A stretch of 8,031 nt of DNA from Bacteroidota bacterium (GTDB taxonomy: Bacteria > Bacteroidota > Ignavibacteria > Kapaibacteriales > UBA2268): NCBI GenBank assembly GCA_027371665.1, contig DAHXMP010000313.1:1-8031 (forward strand), read 5' to 3'. Position numbers and translations under genes: made by a program. Below, piece by piece: positions 1 through 5,868 of the stretch. Numbering within the stretch: position 1 is the first letter of the stretch; every line of letters starts with the position of its first letter. The notes beneath the pieces were generated by a model, which was not told the origin of the DNA, ran no database searches, and saw only the letters and a program-made list of their open reading frames with translations.

Positions 1-162
1 AAATAATATATTTTTCATTTAATTTTTAAGTATTTCACTGCAACATTGAAAAATTTTTTCTTCTTTTGTGTAACTTTTCCTGTTTTGAGTTGTTATTACA
101 TTATATAGCAAACATTTTTTTAAAAGTTAGAAATATATTAATTAATGATATATTTTTTCTGA
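1..162. other. AT-rich non-coding stretch
   Basis: This stretch is very AT-rich, with stops in all frames and no convincing reading frame, RNA gene or repeat. It ends at the TGA at 160-162, which closes the frame of the following sorting-domain fragment. A full-length T9SS cargo gene would have its body here, so the region may be its eroded remains, but no recognisable protein similarity is left. I could not place a promoter with correct spacing. Confidence 0.5.
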
Positions 163-282
163 TTATTCGAGGATGAGGGCTGTGAAAATTTGGACAAAGA
201 CAGAATTGATGTCAGCGGATTGAGTGCAGGAGTGTATTTTGTGAAAATCGGCGACAAGGTGTGCAAGTTTGTGAAGATGTAA
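163..282 (+). pseudogene. Stranded type IX secretion C-terminal sorting domain (fragment 1)
   Basis: The reading frame opens after TGA 160-162 and ends at TAA 280-282, encoding about 39 residues. The last part reads RIDVSGLSAGVYFVKIGDK and finishes in KFVKM. This is the classic end of the T9SS type A sorting domain (Por_Secre_tail): 'hydrophobic-D-V-S-x-L-x-x-G-V-Y-F-V-K' followed by a basic, aromatic final strand. In this family the domain directs a large exported protein through the outer membrane and is then cleaved. Here there is no signal peptide, no start codon of its own and no cargo domain upstream, so I read it as the surviving tail of a decayed or truncated gene. Its stop lies two bases before the ATG of the lipoprotein gene. 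The tail is well conserved, so decay may be recent. Confidence 0.72.
225..247 (+). repeat. 23-bp direct repeat, copy 1, inside sorting-domain fragment 1
   Basis: This 23-base block is identical to 1027-1049. It encodes the A-G-V-Y-F-V-K core of the sorting domain. The longer segments 202-283 and 1004-1085 align without gaps at about 61 of 82 positions by hand count. The match could reflect common descent, gene conversion, or strong codon and protein constraint on this motif. Confidence 0.8.
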
Positions 283-284
283 CT

Positions 285-959
285 ATGACGGTGAAAAATA
301 AAATATTTTTATTGAATGCCATTTCCTTGGTAATTGTTCTTATTTTATCATCCTGTAATAATCAGTTAATTTATAAACCGGGAAGAGAGTGGGCTTTCAT
401 TGCAAAAAGTTCAAACAGAACAACGACTGATACAATCATTCTAAAAACTTATAACGATATCTGGCAAATTACACAGAATAAAATTGAGTATATTTATAAT
501 AAAACAAAAGATTCGACAGGCGGCTTTACTCAAATAACAGAAGAAACCGGAGTTATTGACAGGCAGGGAAATTTTCTAACACGTTGTTTTTGTAATCCTG
601 AAATCTGGCTTCATCCGCCAAGAAGCAAATATTTAAGGGTAACTGAATTATTGCCTTTCCCATGGATAGAGTTCCCGATTTATATCGGGCAGACCAACAA
701 TTGGGAACTTACACCGAAACAAGGGTGGAAAGATTTCGAAGGGAAAACTATAAAAGGCAACATTAAAGTTCTTGATAAAATTTTTTATAATAATCCTGCA
801 ATAAAGGATTCATGCTGGGTTCTCGAGGGTTTTGGCGACAGTGCAATCGGTAATTTCAAATGCAAATATTATTTCAGTGAGAAGTATGGCTTTGTTTATT
901 TTTTCTATGATTTTATAAAATATAATATTGAAATAATTTTAATAAAAATTTCATTTTAA
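285..959 (+). CDS. Small lipoprotein of unknown function
   Basis: This encodes a 224-residue protein that I do not recognise with confidence. The ATG at 285 is chosen because it gives a textbook lipoprotein signal: basic MTVKNK, a hydrophobic stretch to about residue 21, then a lipobox L-S-S-C with the lipidated cysteine at 24. A GTG at 261 in the same frame would overlap the preceding sorting-domain fragment and bury the signal peptide. The mature part is rich in aromatic residues and beta-type sequence, with a H-P-P-R motif near residue 111 and a C-W-V near 178. No catalytic motif is visible. It resembles a broad class of FCB-group lipoproteins with a repeated 'G-x-W ... G-K' strand layout, but that is an impression. 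The protein probably sits on the periplasmic or outer-membrane face. The gene follows a sorting-domain stop by two bases and is followed within 21 bases by another sorting-domain frame. No Shine-Dalgarno sequence is evident. Confidence 0.8.
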   Translation: MTVKNKIFLLNAISLVIVLILSSCNNQLIYKPGREWAFIAKSSNRTTTDTIILKTYNDIWQITQNKIEYIYNKTKDSTGGFTQITEETGVIDRQGNFLTRCFCNPEIWLHPPRSKYLRVTELLPFPWIEFPIYIGQTNNWELTPKQGWKDFEGKTIKGNIKVLDKIFYNNPAIKDSCWVLEGFGDSAIGNFKCKYYFSEKYGFVYFFYDFIKYNIEIILIKISF

Positions 960-979
960 GATACATAATAAGATTTTGA

Positions 980-1084
980 GTATTGGATAAAATCAACAAA
1001 AGAAAAATTGATTTCAGCTGTTTGATTGCAGGAGTGTATTTTGTGAAAACAGATAACAGAATTACTAAGTTTATTAAAATCTAA
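980..1084 (+). pseudogene. Stranded type IX secretion C-terminal sorting domain (fragment 2)
   Basis: The frame opens after TGA 977-979 and ends at TAA 1082-1084, encoding 34 residues. It reads KIDFSCLIAGVYFVKTDN and ends in KFIKI, the same T9SS type A sorting-domain ending as fragment 1 but more diverged (I-D-V-S-G-L-S becomes I-D-F-S-C-L-I). It has no start codon or cargo. It is in a different frame from the lipoprotein, which ends at 959, so it is not a simple read-through tail of that gene; a shift of frame would be needed to join them. It is most likely a relic of a duplicated or truncated T9SS cargo gene. Confidence 0.68.
1027..1049 (+). repeat. 23-bp direct repeat, copy 2, inside sorting-domain fragment 2
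   Basis: Identical to 225-247, at an offset of 802 bases. Together the two copies bracket the lipoprotein gene. Confidence 0.8.
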
Positions 1085-1113
1085 CAAATCTTTGTTAATA
1101 AGGAAGTTTCCTT
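1082..1113. terminator. Paired short inverted repeats between convergent genes
   Basis: There are two adjacent inverted repeats. TAACAAATCTTTGTTA (1082-1097) has perfect 7-base arms around TC. AAGGAAGTTTCCTT (1100-1113) has 6-base arms and runs into T residues on the + strand. They lie between the end of the sorting-domain/lipoprotein unit and the stop of porD on the other strand, where a two-way transcription terminator would be expected. The stems are short and mostly AT, so this is a candidate only. Confidence 0.4.
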
Positions 1114-2034
1114 TTACCTGTTGATTTTGCCGTTCATAGCATCATCATACAATGAAGAGTTACTTGGGTCGAGATACTTAAGATTATTGAAAACATCTTG
1201 TTTGGGATACCCGTTAAAAAGGGAAGCTATTTCCTGGGCTTTGGTATCAAAAAAAGCCTGTAGAAGAACGCTTGGTCCCGTCATTTTATTTTGCTTGTAA
1301 TCCGCCATCTCGGCTATAATCGTATCGAGTTTTGCAAGAGCCAGTTCTTTGTTCTTCGCCATATTGTCAAGGCCGTCAACATAATAGGAAAAGAAAAGTT
1401 TTCTTAAATCATCATACCTGAAGTTTGTCAATTCCGAAACAAGGTTGAACCTTGTAAAATCGCCAATATTCGATTGAGTCTGGTAACCGTCGGCACCATA
1501 TGAGGAGCCTAGAAGAACAAGATTTTTTGCGGCTTCGAATGCTTTCGATCCTTCAAGCTCCCCATATGTATCCATATCGAAGCCTATAACGAGAAGCATG
1601 TAATAATCTATCAGTGTATTGAATTCGTTAAATGTATTCGGATTGTATTTAAGATAAGCACCAAGCCCGTATTCAAAGCTCCATTTAGTATCATAAAGTT
1701 TAATCTCCGGTGACTGTCCCCCGTCTGTACCTTCGAGATAACGTTTCGATACAACGAGAAGCCTCCCGGAATAACGATTGTCAGCACCACCGCTTAAATA
1801 AATCGTAATATCAACAGGAATCTTGCTTCCCTGCCAATCAACATTTGTAAATCTTTGATTATTGATATAATTTTTAAGGTCACTTTCAAGAGAGGAGACA
1901 TTTGTCCGGGCTTCAAAGGGCAATTGCTCCATATTCACTGTAACGGTTGCATCGAGTTCCTGGGCTTTGGATAACTGAGAGAAACTTAAAAAAATAAAAA
2001 TTGCTGTTACAACAGTATATAAAGCCGATTTCAT
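1114..2034 (-). CDS. porD: Type IX secretion-associated protein PorD (DUF4835 family)
   Basis: This encodes a 306-residue exported protein of the DUF4835 family, annotated as T9SS protein PorD in Bacteroidota. Its exact role in the secretion machine is not settled. Residues 1-24 form a signal peptide (MKSALYTV, hydrophobic core, S-K-A cleavage site before QELDA). The family opening follows: Q-E-L-x-A-x-V-T-V-N, then a segment like 'L-x-x-Y-I-N-N-x-R-F-T'. The middle has the family's W-S-F-E-Y block and the 'L-I-D-Y-Y-M-L-L-V-I-G-F-D-M-D-T-Y' block (about 142-159), followed by K-A-F-E-A-A-K-N-L-V. The C-terminal part has R-F-N-L-V-S-E-L-T-N and an aromatic Y-V-D-G-L-D stretch. The length of about 300 residues is normal. 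The start is supported by a GGAG motif five bases upstream. In many Bacteroidota this gene sits beside dfp/coaBC and recN; here it stands alone, facing T9SS sorting-domain relics and diverging from a barrel pair. Confidence 0.85.
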   Translation of the reverse strand: MKSALYTVVTAIFIFLSFSQLSKAQELDATVTVNMEQLPFEARTNVSSLESDLKNYINNQRFTNVDWQGSKIPVDITIYLSGGADNRYSGRLLVVSKRYLEGTDGGQSPEIKLYDTKWSFEYGLGAYLKYNPNTFNEFNTLIDYYMLLVIGFDMDTYGELEGSKAFEAAKNLVLLGSSYGADGYQTQSNIGDFTRFNLVSELTNFRYDDLRKLFFSYYVDGLDNMAKNKELALAKLDTIIAEMADYKQNKMTGPSVLLQAFFDTKAQEIASLFNGYPKQDVFNNLKYLDPSNSSLYDDAMNGKINR

Positions 2035-2039
2035 AAATA

Positions 2040-2043
2040 CTCC
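2040..2043 (-). promoter_or_regulatory. Shine-Dalgarno site of porD
   Basis: GGAG on the - strand lies five bases before the porD ATG (2032-2034) and is preceded by a long A-rich leader. It is the only clear Shine-Dalgarno motif I found in front of a gene in this window, and it fixes the porD start. Confidence 0.6.
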
Positions 2044-2118
2044 GAATTTTTTTTTCTTTTTTATAATTAACTACACTATCAGAATAGTTAAATCGAAATT
2101 GCCTGATAAAAATTTTAA

Positions 2119-2149
2119 TTTGCTTCATAAATGGTTAAGAATTAATTTG
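2119..2149 (+). promoter_or_regulatory. Possible Bacteroidota-type promoter for the barrel pair
   Basis: TTTG (2119-2122), 19 bases, then TTAATTTG (2142-2149) fits the Bacteroidota primary-sigma pattern TTTG-N(about 19)-TAnnTTTG except for one base in the second box. It would start transcription around 2156, leaving a leader of roughly 60 bases before the ATG at 2220. The motif is short and the background is AT-rich, so chance occurrence is quite possible. Confidence 0.28.
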
Positions 2150-2219
2150 GGAATATGTTACTGCAATAAATAATTAAATATAAATTTTTTTCTGGTTGTT
2201 AATTAATTGCCGGATTCCG

Positions 2220-3035
2220 ATGAATAACAACTTCAAACAGAAATCAACTCTTATATATTTTTTATATGCTGTTACAGCCTCAAATTGTATCGGAGCAGAT
2301 TTATATTATCAGGGAATAGCATCAGCAACCGGGAAAACCGAAATAAATGATTATGCCATTATCGGGAATCCTATAAATTTAGCTAAGACAGAATCATCAT
2401 TTTTTTCTTTGTCTTACAGCCCGTCACTATTTAACATGCCCGAACTTTCCCCCGGTTGTGCAATATATGGACACAGGTTCGGCAATAAATTTGCCGGTGG
2501 ATTTTCTGTTACTGGTTTGGGAAATAAATTATATAATGAAATATCAGGGATGGCACATGCATCATATAATATCGAAGAATCTATTTCCTTTGCTGTTTCT
2601 CTTGAATACTCACGTATATCAATCAGAAATTACAAACCGGATAATTCATTTAAAATTCATCTCGGTGGATTGATTAATATATCTGATTTTATGAGTGCAG
2701 GCTTCTGTCTGCGAAATATTACCGGCTCAAATTACAATGGAGGGTGCCTGACGACAGAACGAATAGGAGTTTTCGGGCTTAATTTCGCTGTAATTGAATT
2801 TTTAAATTTTGAACTTGCAAGCGTTATAGCTGCAAATTCATCCGGATTGTCATTATCAGCAAAATATGACCTTATTGACATGATTCATTTACGATTAGCT
2901 TATTTAACAAATCCAATGACAATTGGCGGCGGAATTTCTATTCACCTCTTAAATATATTTAATTTGAGTGCAGGAATAAGTTATAATAATTTTCTTGGTT
3001 ATTCTCAACAGTACTGTGTTTCATTTTATTGGTAA
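2220..3035 (+). CDS. Outer-membrane beta-barrel protein, PorV/PorQ/FadL-like
   Basis: This encodes a 271-residue protein. The ATG at 2220 gives a signal peptide (MNNNFKQKSTL, hydrophobic to about 20, cleavage after I-G-A at residue 26), which a TTG at 2196 would only bury. The mature protein alternates hydrophobic and polar residues with many Gly, Ser and aromatics, and ends in S-F-Y-W, typical of the last strand recognised by the barrel-assembly machinery. Near the mature N-terminus, 'I-I-G-N-P-I-N-L-A' resembles the 'N-P-A-G-L-A' signature of PorV/PorQ/FadL-like barrels, and the following 'S-L-S-Y-S-P' and 'G-N-K-L-Y-N-E' blocks fit the same family. Specific function is unknown. It is followed in the same frame, one stop codon later, by the large HhH-barrel gene, so the two are surely cotranscribed and probably work together. 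It could be a T9SS-related barrel given porD next door, but no evidence singles that out. Confidence 0.75.
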   Translation: MNNNFKQKSTLIYFLYAVTASNCIGADLYYQGIASATGKTEINDYAIIGNPINLAKTESSFFSLSYSPSLFNMPELSPGCAIYGHRFGNKFAGGFSVTGLGNKLYNEISGMAHASYNIEESISFAVSLEYSRISIRNYKPDNSFKIHLGGLINISDFMSAGFCLRNITGSNYNGGCLTTERIGVFGLNFAVIEFLNFELASVIAANSSGLSLSAKYDLIDMIHLRLAYLTNPMTIGGGISIHLLNIFNLSAGISYNNFLGYSQQYCVSFYW

Positions 3036-3062
3036 AGTATAATTAAATTTTTTATCTTCATA

Positions 3063-5003
3063 TTGTTCCTGTTATTAACAATCCATCCTGAGATTTATTC
3101 GCAATTTTATGACCCATCATACCTTGAAAATTTACTTGAAAATATTTCATCTGAAACCGGATGCTCTCCTTTAGTAAGTGAAATTGAGGGCTTAATTGAA
3201 AATCCGCTCCCACTCAGAACAGCAACAATTGATGATATATTGAAAATTCCCGGATTTACTACTACCGAAGCGAGAGAAATAGTTGATATTATTACCAGGA
3301 ATAACGATATCAATTATGAAATGATTGATACAACACTCAATTTAAGTGAAGAGCAGATGTACCTCCTTCAACTATGCACGACAACGGATTTTCCAAACAG
3401 AATAATCAGGAAATCAAAAAATCTTTATATCAGAGTCAGAGACCAGGAGCAAATACAAGAGCAATACGGATTCATAAAAAACAAATTCACAGGCTCTCCA
3501 TTGAATTTGAACCAAAGGACAACCCTTTACTATGACAACTATTCAGCTGGTATAATGACAGATAAAGACCCCGGAGAAATATCAGTAGCTGATTTTTTTA
3601 GTTATTATTTATCGGGGGAATTGTTTAAAACAAGATTTATTATCGGCGATTATTATCTTGAAAACGGAATGGGCAATTTATTCTGGAAATCATTCGGAAC
3701 GAGAAAAGGGGGAAATGTCGTTTCTCCGGTTATACAATACGGAACAGGCATTAAACCTAACCGTTCAACTATAGATTATAATTTTTTCAGGGGAATTGCA
3801 CTACAAAAAAAATGGCGAATAACTTTGTCATCGTATTTTACTGCATCCGCATGGGCATCATCGGCTCCTCGTTCGGCAACACTTGATTCTTCAAGTAATT
3901 ATGTAACATCAATATACACATCGGGATATTACAGGACTCCAACTGAACAGTCAAAGAGAAATGCAGTAAATGAACAAAACTTCGGAGGTAATCTTGAGTG
4001 GAACAATTCAAATTCACGAATTGGTTTTACATCATATTATTTAAACTATTCAAAGGAAATTCAAAGCATTTCAAAAAATGTTTTCAACGGCAAATCCGGA
4101 ATTTTATCTTCATTGTATTTCATTATGAATTTAAACAAGACTTCATTGGCATCAGAATTAAGCCGTGATGCAAAAGGAAATTGGGGATACAAAGCAGCAG
4201 CACAATTAATTTTCCCGAAATATGAATTTGCTTTCCTCTTCCGGTCATTTGATTCTGAATTCCGCTCACCTTTCGGTTACAATTTCGGTGAATCCGCGAG
4301 TCCTTCTAACGAACTTGGAGTTTACTGTTCATTTTTATGGAAAATATCCGGAAAATTTGTTTATGCTGTTTACCTCGATGTTTATAAGAATTTTTCTGTT
4401 CCATTTGCAATGCCAGAAGCGTCAAACGGTTTTGATTTATTCTCAGAAATATATTTGATACTCAATTCAAATTCTTCTTTGAAAATCAGGATACAGAATG
4501 AAAATGATAAAGATGCTTATAGAATAAGCAGTAACCAGGAGTATTCGATATTCAGAAAAAACAGAACGGGACTGAGGATTGACCTAAAGCATACAGTCAA
4601 TTCCAATTTGAAATTTCATTTAAGAACCGAAGCGGTTTTTGTCTCATTTATGAACATTAAACCAGATGAATCAGGATTGCTTTCATTTGCAGATATGTCT
4701 TATAAATTGTTTGATTTCTGTTATTTTGGCGGGAGGATTTCATATTTTTCCACAAACAGTTACGAATCTGCAATTTGGCAATTCGAGCCGATGTTCCCCG
4801 AATACATGAACACATCTGCTATGTATGGTAAAGGAGGAAAACTTTATATATATACAAGTTTAAGACCAATTGAACAGTTTACTTTATGGGTCAGGTATTC
4901 TGTTTTAACTAAGGATAATGTCGAATCAATCGGAAGCGGATATAATGAAATAAGCGGCAATAATGACAGTCGCTTATTTTTTCAGATAGACGTTAGTCTT
5001 TAG
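3063..5003 (+). CDS. Helix-hairpin-helix outer-membrane beta-barrel protein (ComEA-like N-terminus)
   Basis: This encodes about 646 residues from a TTG at 3063. The N-terminal region carries a helix-hairpin-helix motif at about 50-80 (T-A-T-I-D-D-I-L-K-I-P-G-F-T, then A-R-E-I-V), the ComEA-type DNA-binding fold, with a second related half at about 84-105. A long barrel-like region follows with features I associate with FCB-group HhH-barrel proteins: G-S-P-L-N-L near 145, 'D-K-D-P-G-E', 'I-I-G-D-Y-Y-L-E-N-G-M-G' and 'F-F-R-G-I-A'. It ends in F-F-Q-I-D-V-S-L, a plausible last strand. The start is uncertain. TTG 3063 is the only canonical start in frame before the HhH region, but it cuts into the signal peptide. 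Starting at ATT 3042 gives M-K-F-F-I-F-I-L-F-L-L-L ending in I-Y-S-Q, a far better signal. By family logic it places an HhH domain in the periplasm tethered to a barrel, a layout compatible with DNA handling at the outer membrane. Confidence 0.82.
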   Translation: MFLLLTIHPEIYSQFYDPSYLENLLENISSETGCSPLVSEIEGLIENPLPLRTATIDDILKIPGFTTTEAREIVDIITRNNDINYEMIDTTLNLSEEQMYLLQLCTTTDFPNRIIRKSKNLYIRVRDQEQIQEQYGFIKNKFTGSPLNLNQRTTLYYDNYSAGIMTDKDPGEISVADFFSYYLSGELFKTRFIIGDYYLENGMGNLFWKSFGTRKGGNVVSPVIQYGTGIKPNRSTIDYNFFRGIALQKKWRITLSSYFTASAWASSAPRSATLDSSSNYVTSIYTSGYYRTPTEQSKRNAVNEQNFGGNLEWNNSNSRIGFTSYYLNYSKEIQSISKNVFNGKSGILSSLYFIMNLNKTSLASELSRDAKGNWGYKAAAQLIFPKYEFAFLFRSFDSEFRSPFGYNFGESASPSNELGVYCSFLWKISGKFVYAVYLDVYKNFSVPFAMPEASNGFDLFSEIYLILNSNSSLKIRIQNENDKDAYRISSNQEYSIFRKNRTGLRIDLKHTVNSNLKFHLRTEAVFVSFMNIKPDESGLLSFADMSYKLFDFCYFGGRISYFSTNSYESAIWQFEPMFPEYMNTSAMYGKGGKLYIYTSLRPIEQFTLWVRYSVLTKDNVESIGSGYNEISGNNDSRLFFQIDVSL

Positions 5004-5023
5004 AAGGCTCTTCTTGAAAATAT

Positions 5024-5590
5024 TTAAGCAGACGAAGATGATTCAACTTCTTTTTTAGCTATCCCATTAAGGAATAGAGACGGGTCAATAAGGGATTCTG
5101 GCAAATGTTCTCCGAAGAAACTTCCTGCCAAATAAGGATGAACTGCTGTTACAGGTGCTTTATAAAGCTCAAGGTGCAGCATACATAATGTTCCCTTTTC
5201 AGCCATTTCCCTAACATAGTAGGGGTCTTTATAAGTAACATCCTTTTCAACAATAACAGTTCCCACAGTACCGAGGGGTTGTCCATTTTCAACATATTCT
5301 CCCACATGAACAAAAACATCCTTCAGCTCGGCATATTTAAAGAGTACATTTTGAGAAGTTTTGATAATGATATAATAAGTTTTATTCCAATATGGATGCA
5401 TATCGGGTGAAGTAAATACTCCGTGGTCAATAACCTTACCACTATCAATTGCAACTACCTCAGCTCCGTCAGGTGCATAAATATCAATTCCGCAATGGCG
5501 CCTGTCACCGCGGTCCTCCCAAAATGAGCCGTTTTGTCCGTTTTTGGGAAGTTCTTTGGAATAGCTATCCGGTACAGGCCATATCTTCAT
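5024..5590 (-). CDS. M23 (LytM)-fold protein lacking export signal and catalytic histidines
   Basis: This encodes a 188-residue single-domain protein of the M23 metallopeptidase fold. The zinc-ligand motif H-x-x-x-D is present as H32-C-G-I-D36, followed by the usual A-P-D-G-A-E-V-V-A and S-G-K-V. The later block V-G-E-Y-V-E-N-G-Q-P-L-G-T-V-G (about 96-110) is typical. The C-terminal motif is M-L-H-L-E-L-Y (137-143). Aligned to the normal 'H-L-H-F-E', H139 is the third zinc ligand, but the first (catalytic) histidine is M137. The other catalytic histidine, normally in 'Y-x-H-L', is E88 in Y-A-E-L. So metal binding looks intact and hydrolysis doubtful. There is no signal peptide, and a TAA two codons upstream (5594-5596) rules out an N-terminal extension. 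It may be a regulator or binding protein like NlpD/EnvC-type inactive M23 proteins, though those are exported. It is convergent with the HhH-barrel gene, 20 bases away. Confidence 0.82.
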   Translation of the reverse strand: MKIWPVPDSYSKELPKNGQNGSFWEDRGDRRHCGIDIYAPDGAEVVAIDSGKVIDHGVFTSPDMHPYWNKTYYIIIKTSQNVLFKYAELKDVFVHVGEYVENGQPLGTVGTVIVEKDVTYKDPYYVREMAEKGTLCMLHLELYKAPVTAVHPYLAGSFFGEHLPESLIDPSLFLNGIAKKEVESSSSA

Positions 5591-5868
5591 ATATTAATTT
5601 TAATTAAATTCTTTTTCCAATAAAAAATTTTTTATCAATCTTATATAACACAAATTTTGGAAAAATGTTGCAATTTTTCCTTAAATTTTTTATTTTTTTC
5701 AATTATTCAATCTCAAAACACAATATAAAATAAATGAATTATATTTTAAGTAGATTTTTATACCTTTTTTTTGTAGTTATTATTTAATACAATATGTCAT
5801 AATTTTTACTACAATTATTTCTTTATTATTCTAATAACAAATATATTAGATGAAAAATTGTAATTTAT
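5591..5868. other. AT-rich intergenic gap between the C26 lipoprotein and M23-fold genes
   Basis: This 278-bp region is extremely AT-rich, with no reading frame I can support. It should hold the promoter of the M23-fold gene (leftward) and the end of the DUF374-lpxK-C26 transcript. Visible structure is the imperfect inverted repeat at 5652-5688, and a pair of 7-base inverted repeats TTGTAGT (5771-5777) and ACTACAA (5808-5814) separated by 30 bases. Confidence 0.55.
5652..5688. repeat. Imperfect inverted repeat upstream of the M23-fold gene
   Basis: The inner arms GGAAAAAT (5659-5666) and ATTTTTCC (5673-5680) are perfect complements around the loop GTTGCA. After a small internal mismatch, AAATTT (5652-5657) pairs with AAATTT (5683-5688). 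It lies about 60-100 bases before the M23-fold start. A T-rich tract follows on the + strand, but no + strand gene ends here. It could be an operator or a structured leader. The stem has only two G-C pairs, so it may be a chance product of AT-rich sequence. Confidence 0.4.

Larger units (their letters stand above)
2035..2219. other. Divergent intergenic region between porD and the outer-membrane barrel pair
   Basis: This 185-bp AT-rich region must carry the promoter of porD (leftward) and that of the two-gene barrel unit (rightward). It holds the porD ribosome site, a long T-rich tract at about 2045-2062 (A-rich in the porD leader), and a repeated octamer TTAATTTG at 2115-2122 and 2142-2149. 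No coding potential is convincing. Confidence 0.6.

Noticed and set aside
261..284. GTG at 261 as start of the lipoprotein
   Set aside because: It lies inside the conserved sorting-domain tail and adds residues before an already complete lipoprotein signal that begins at ATG 285.
2075..2088. Small palindrome ACTAT-CAGA-ATAGT upstream of porD
   Set aside because: Five-base AT-rich arms are not distinctive.
1913..2128. A 71-residue minus-strand reading frame overlapping the start of porD
   Set aside because: It overlaps the porD signal peptide in another frame, has no family resemblance and no ribosome site, and its composition looks like translated AT-rich leader.
3107..3313. Minus-strand reading frame opposite the HhH region
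   Set aside because: It lies wholly antisense to a strongly supported domain and has no recognisable features; it is a shadow of the real gene.
5002..5014. Short hairpin AGAAG-GCT-CTTCT between the convergent HhH-barrel and M23-fold genes as a terminator
   Set aside because: It has a five-base stem with a three-base loop and no T run on either strand, which is too weak to call.
5771..5814. Spaced inverted repeat TTGTAGT / ACTACAA
   Set aside because: The arms are only 7 bases with 30 bases between, and cannot be extended on either side. This is expected by chance in long AT-rich sequence; it is noted in the gap description only.
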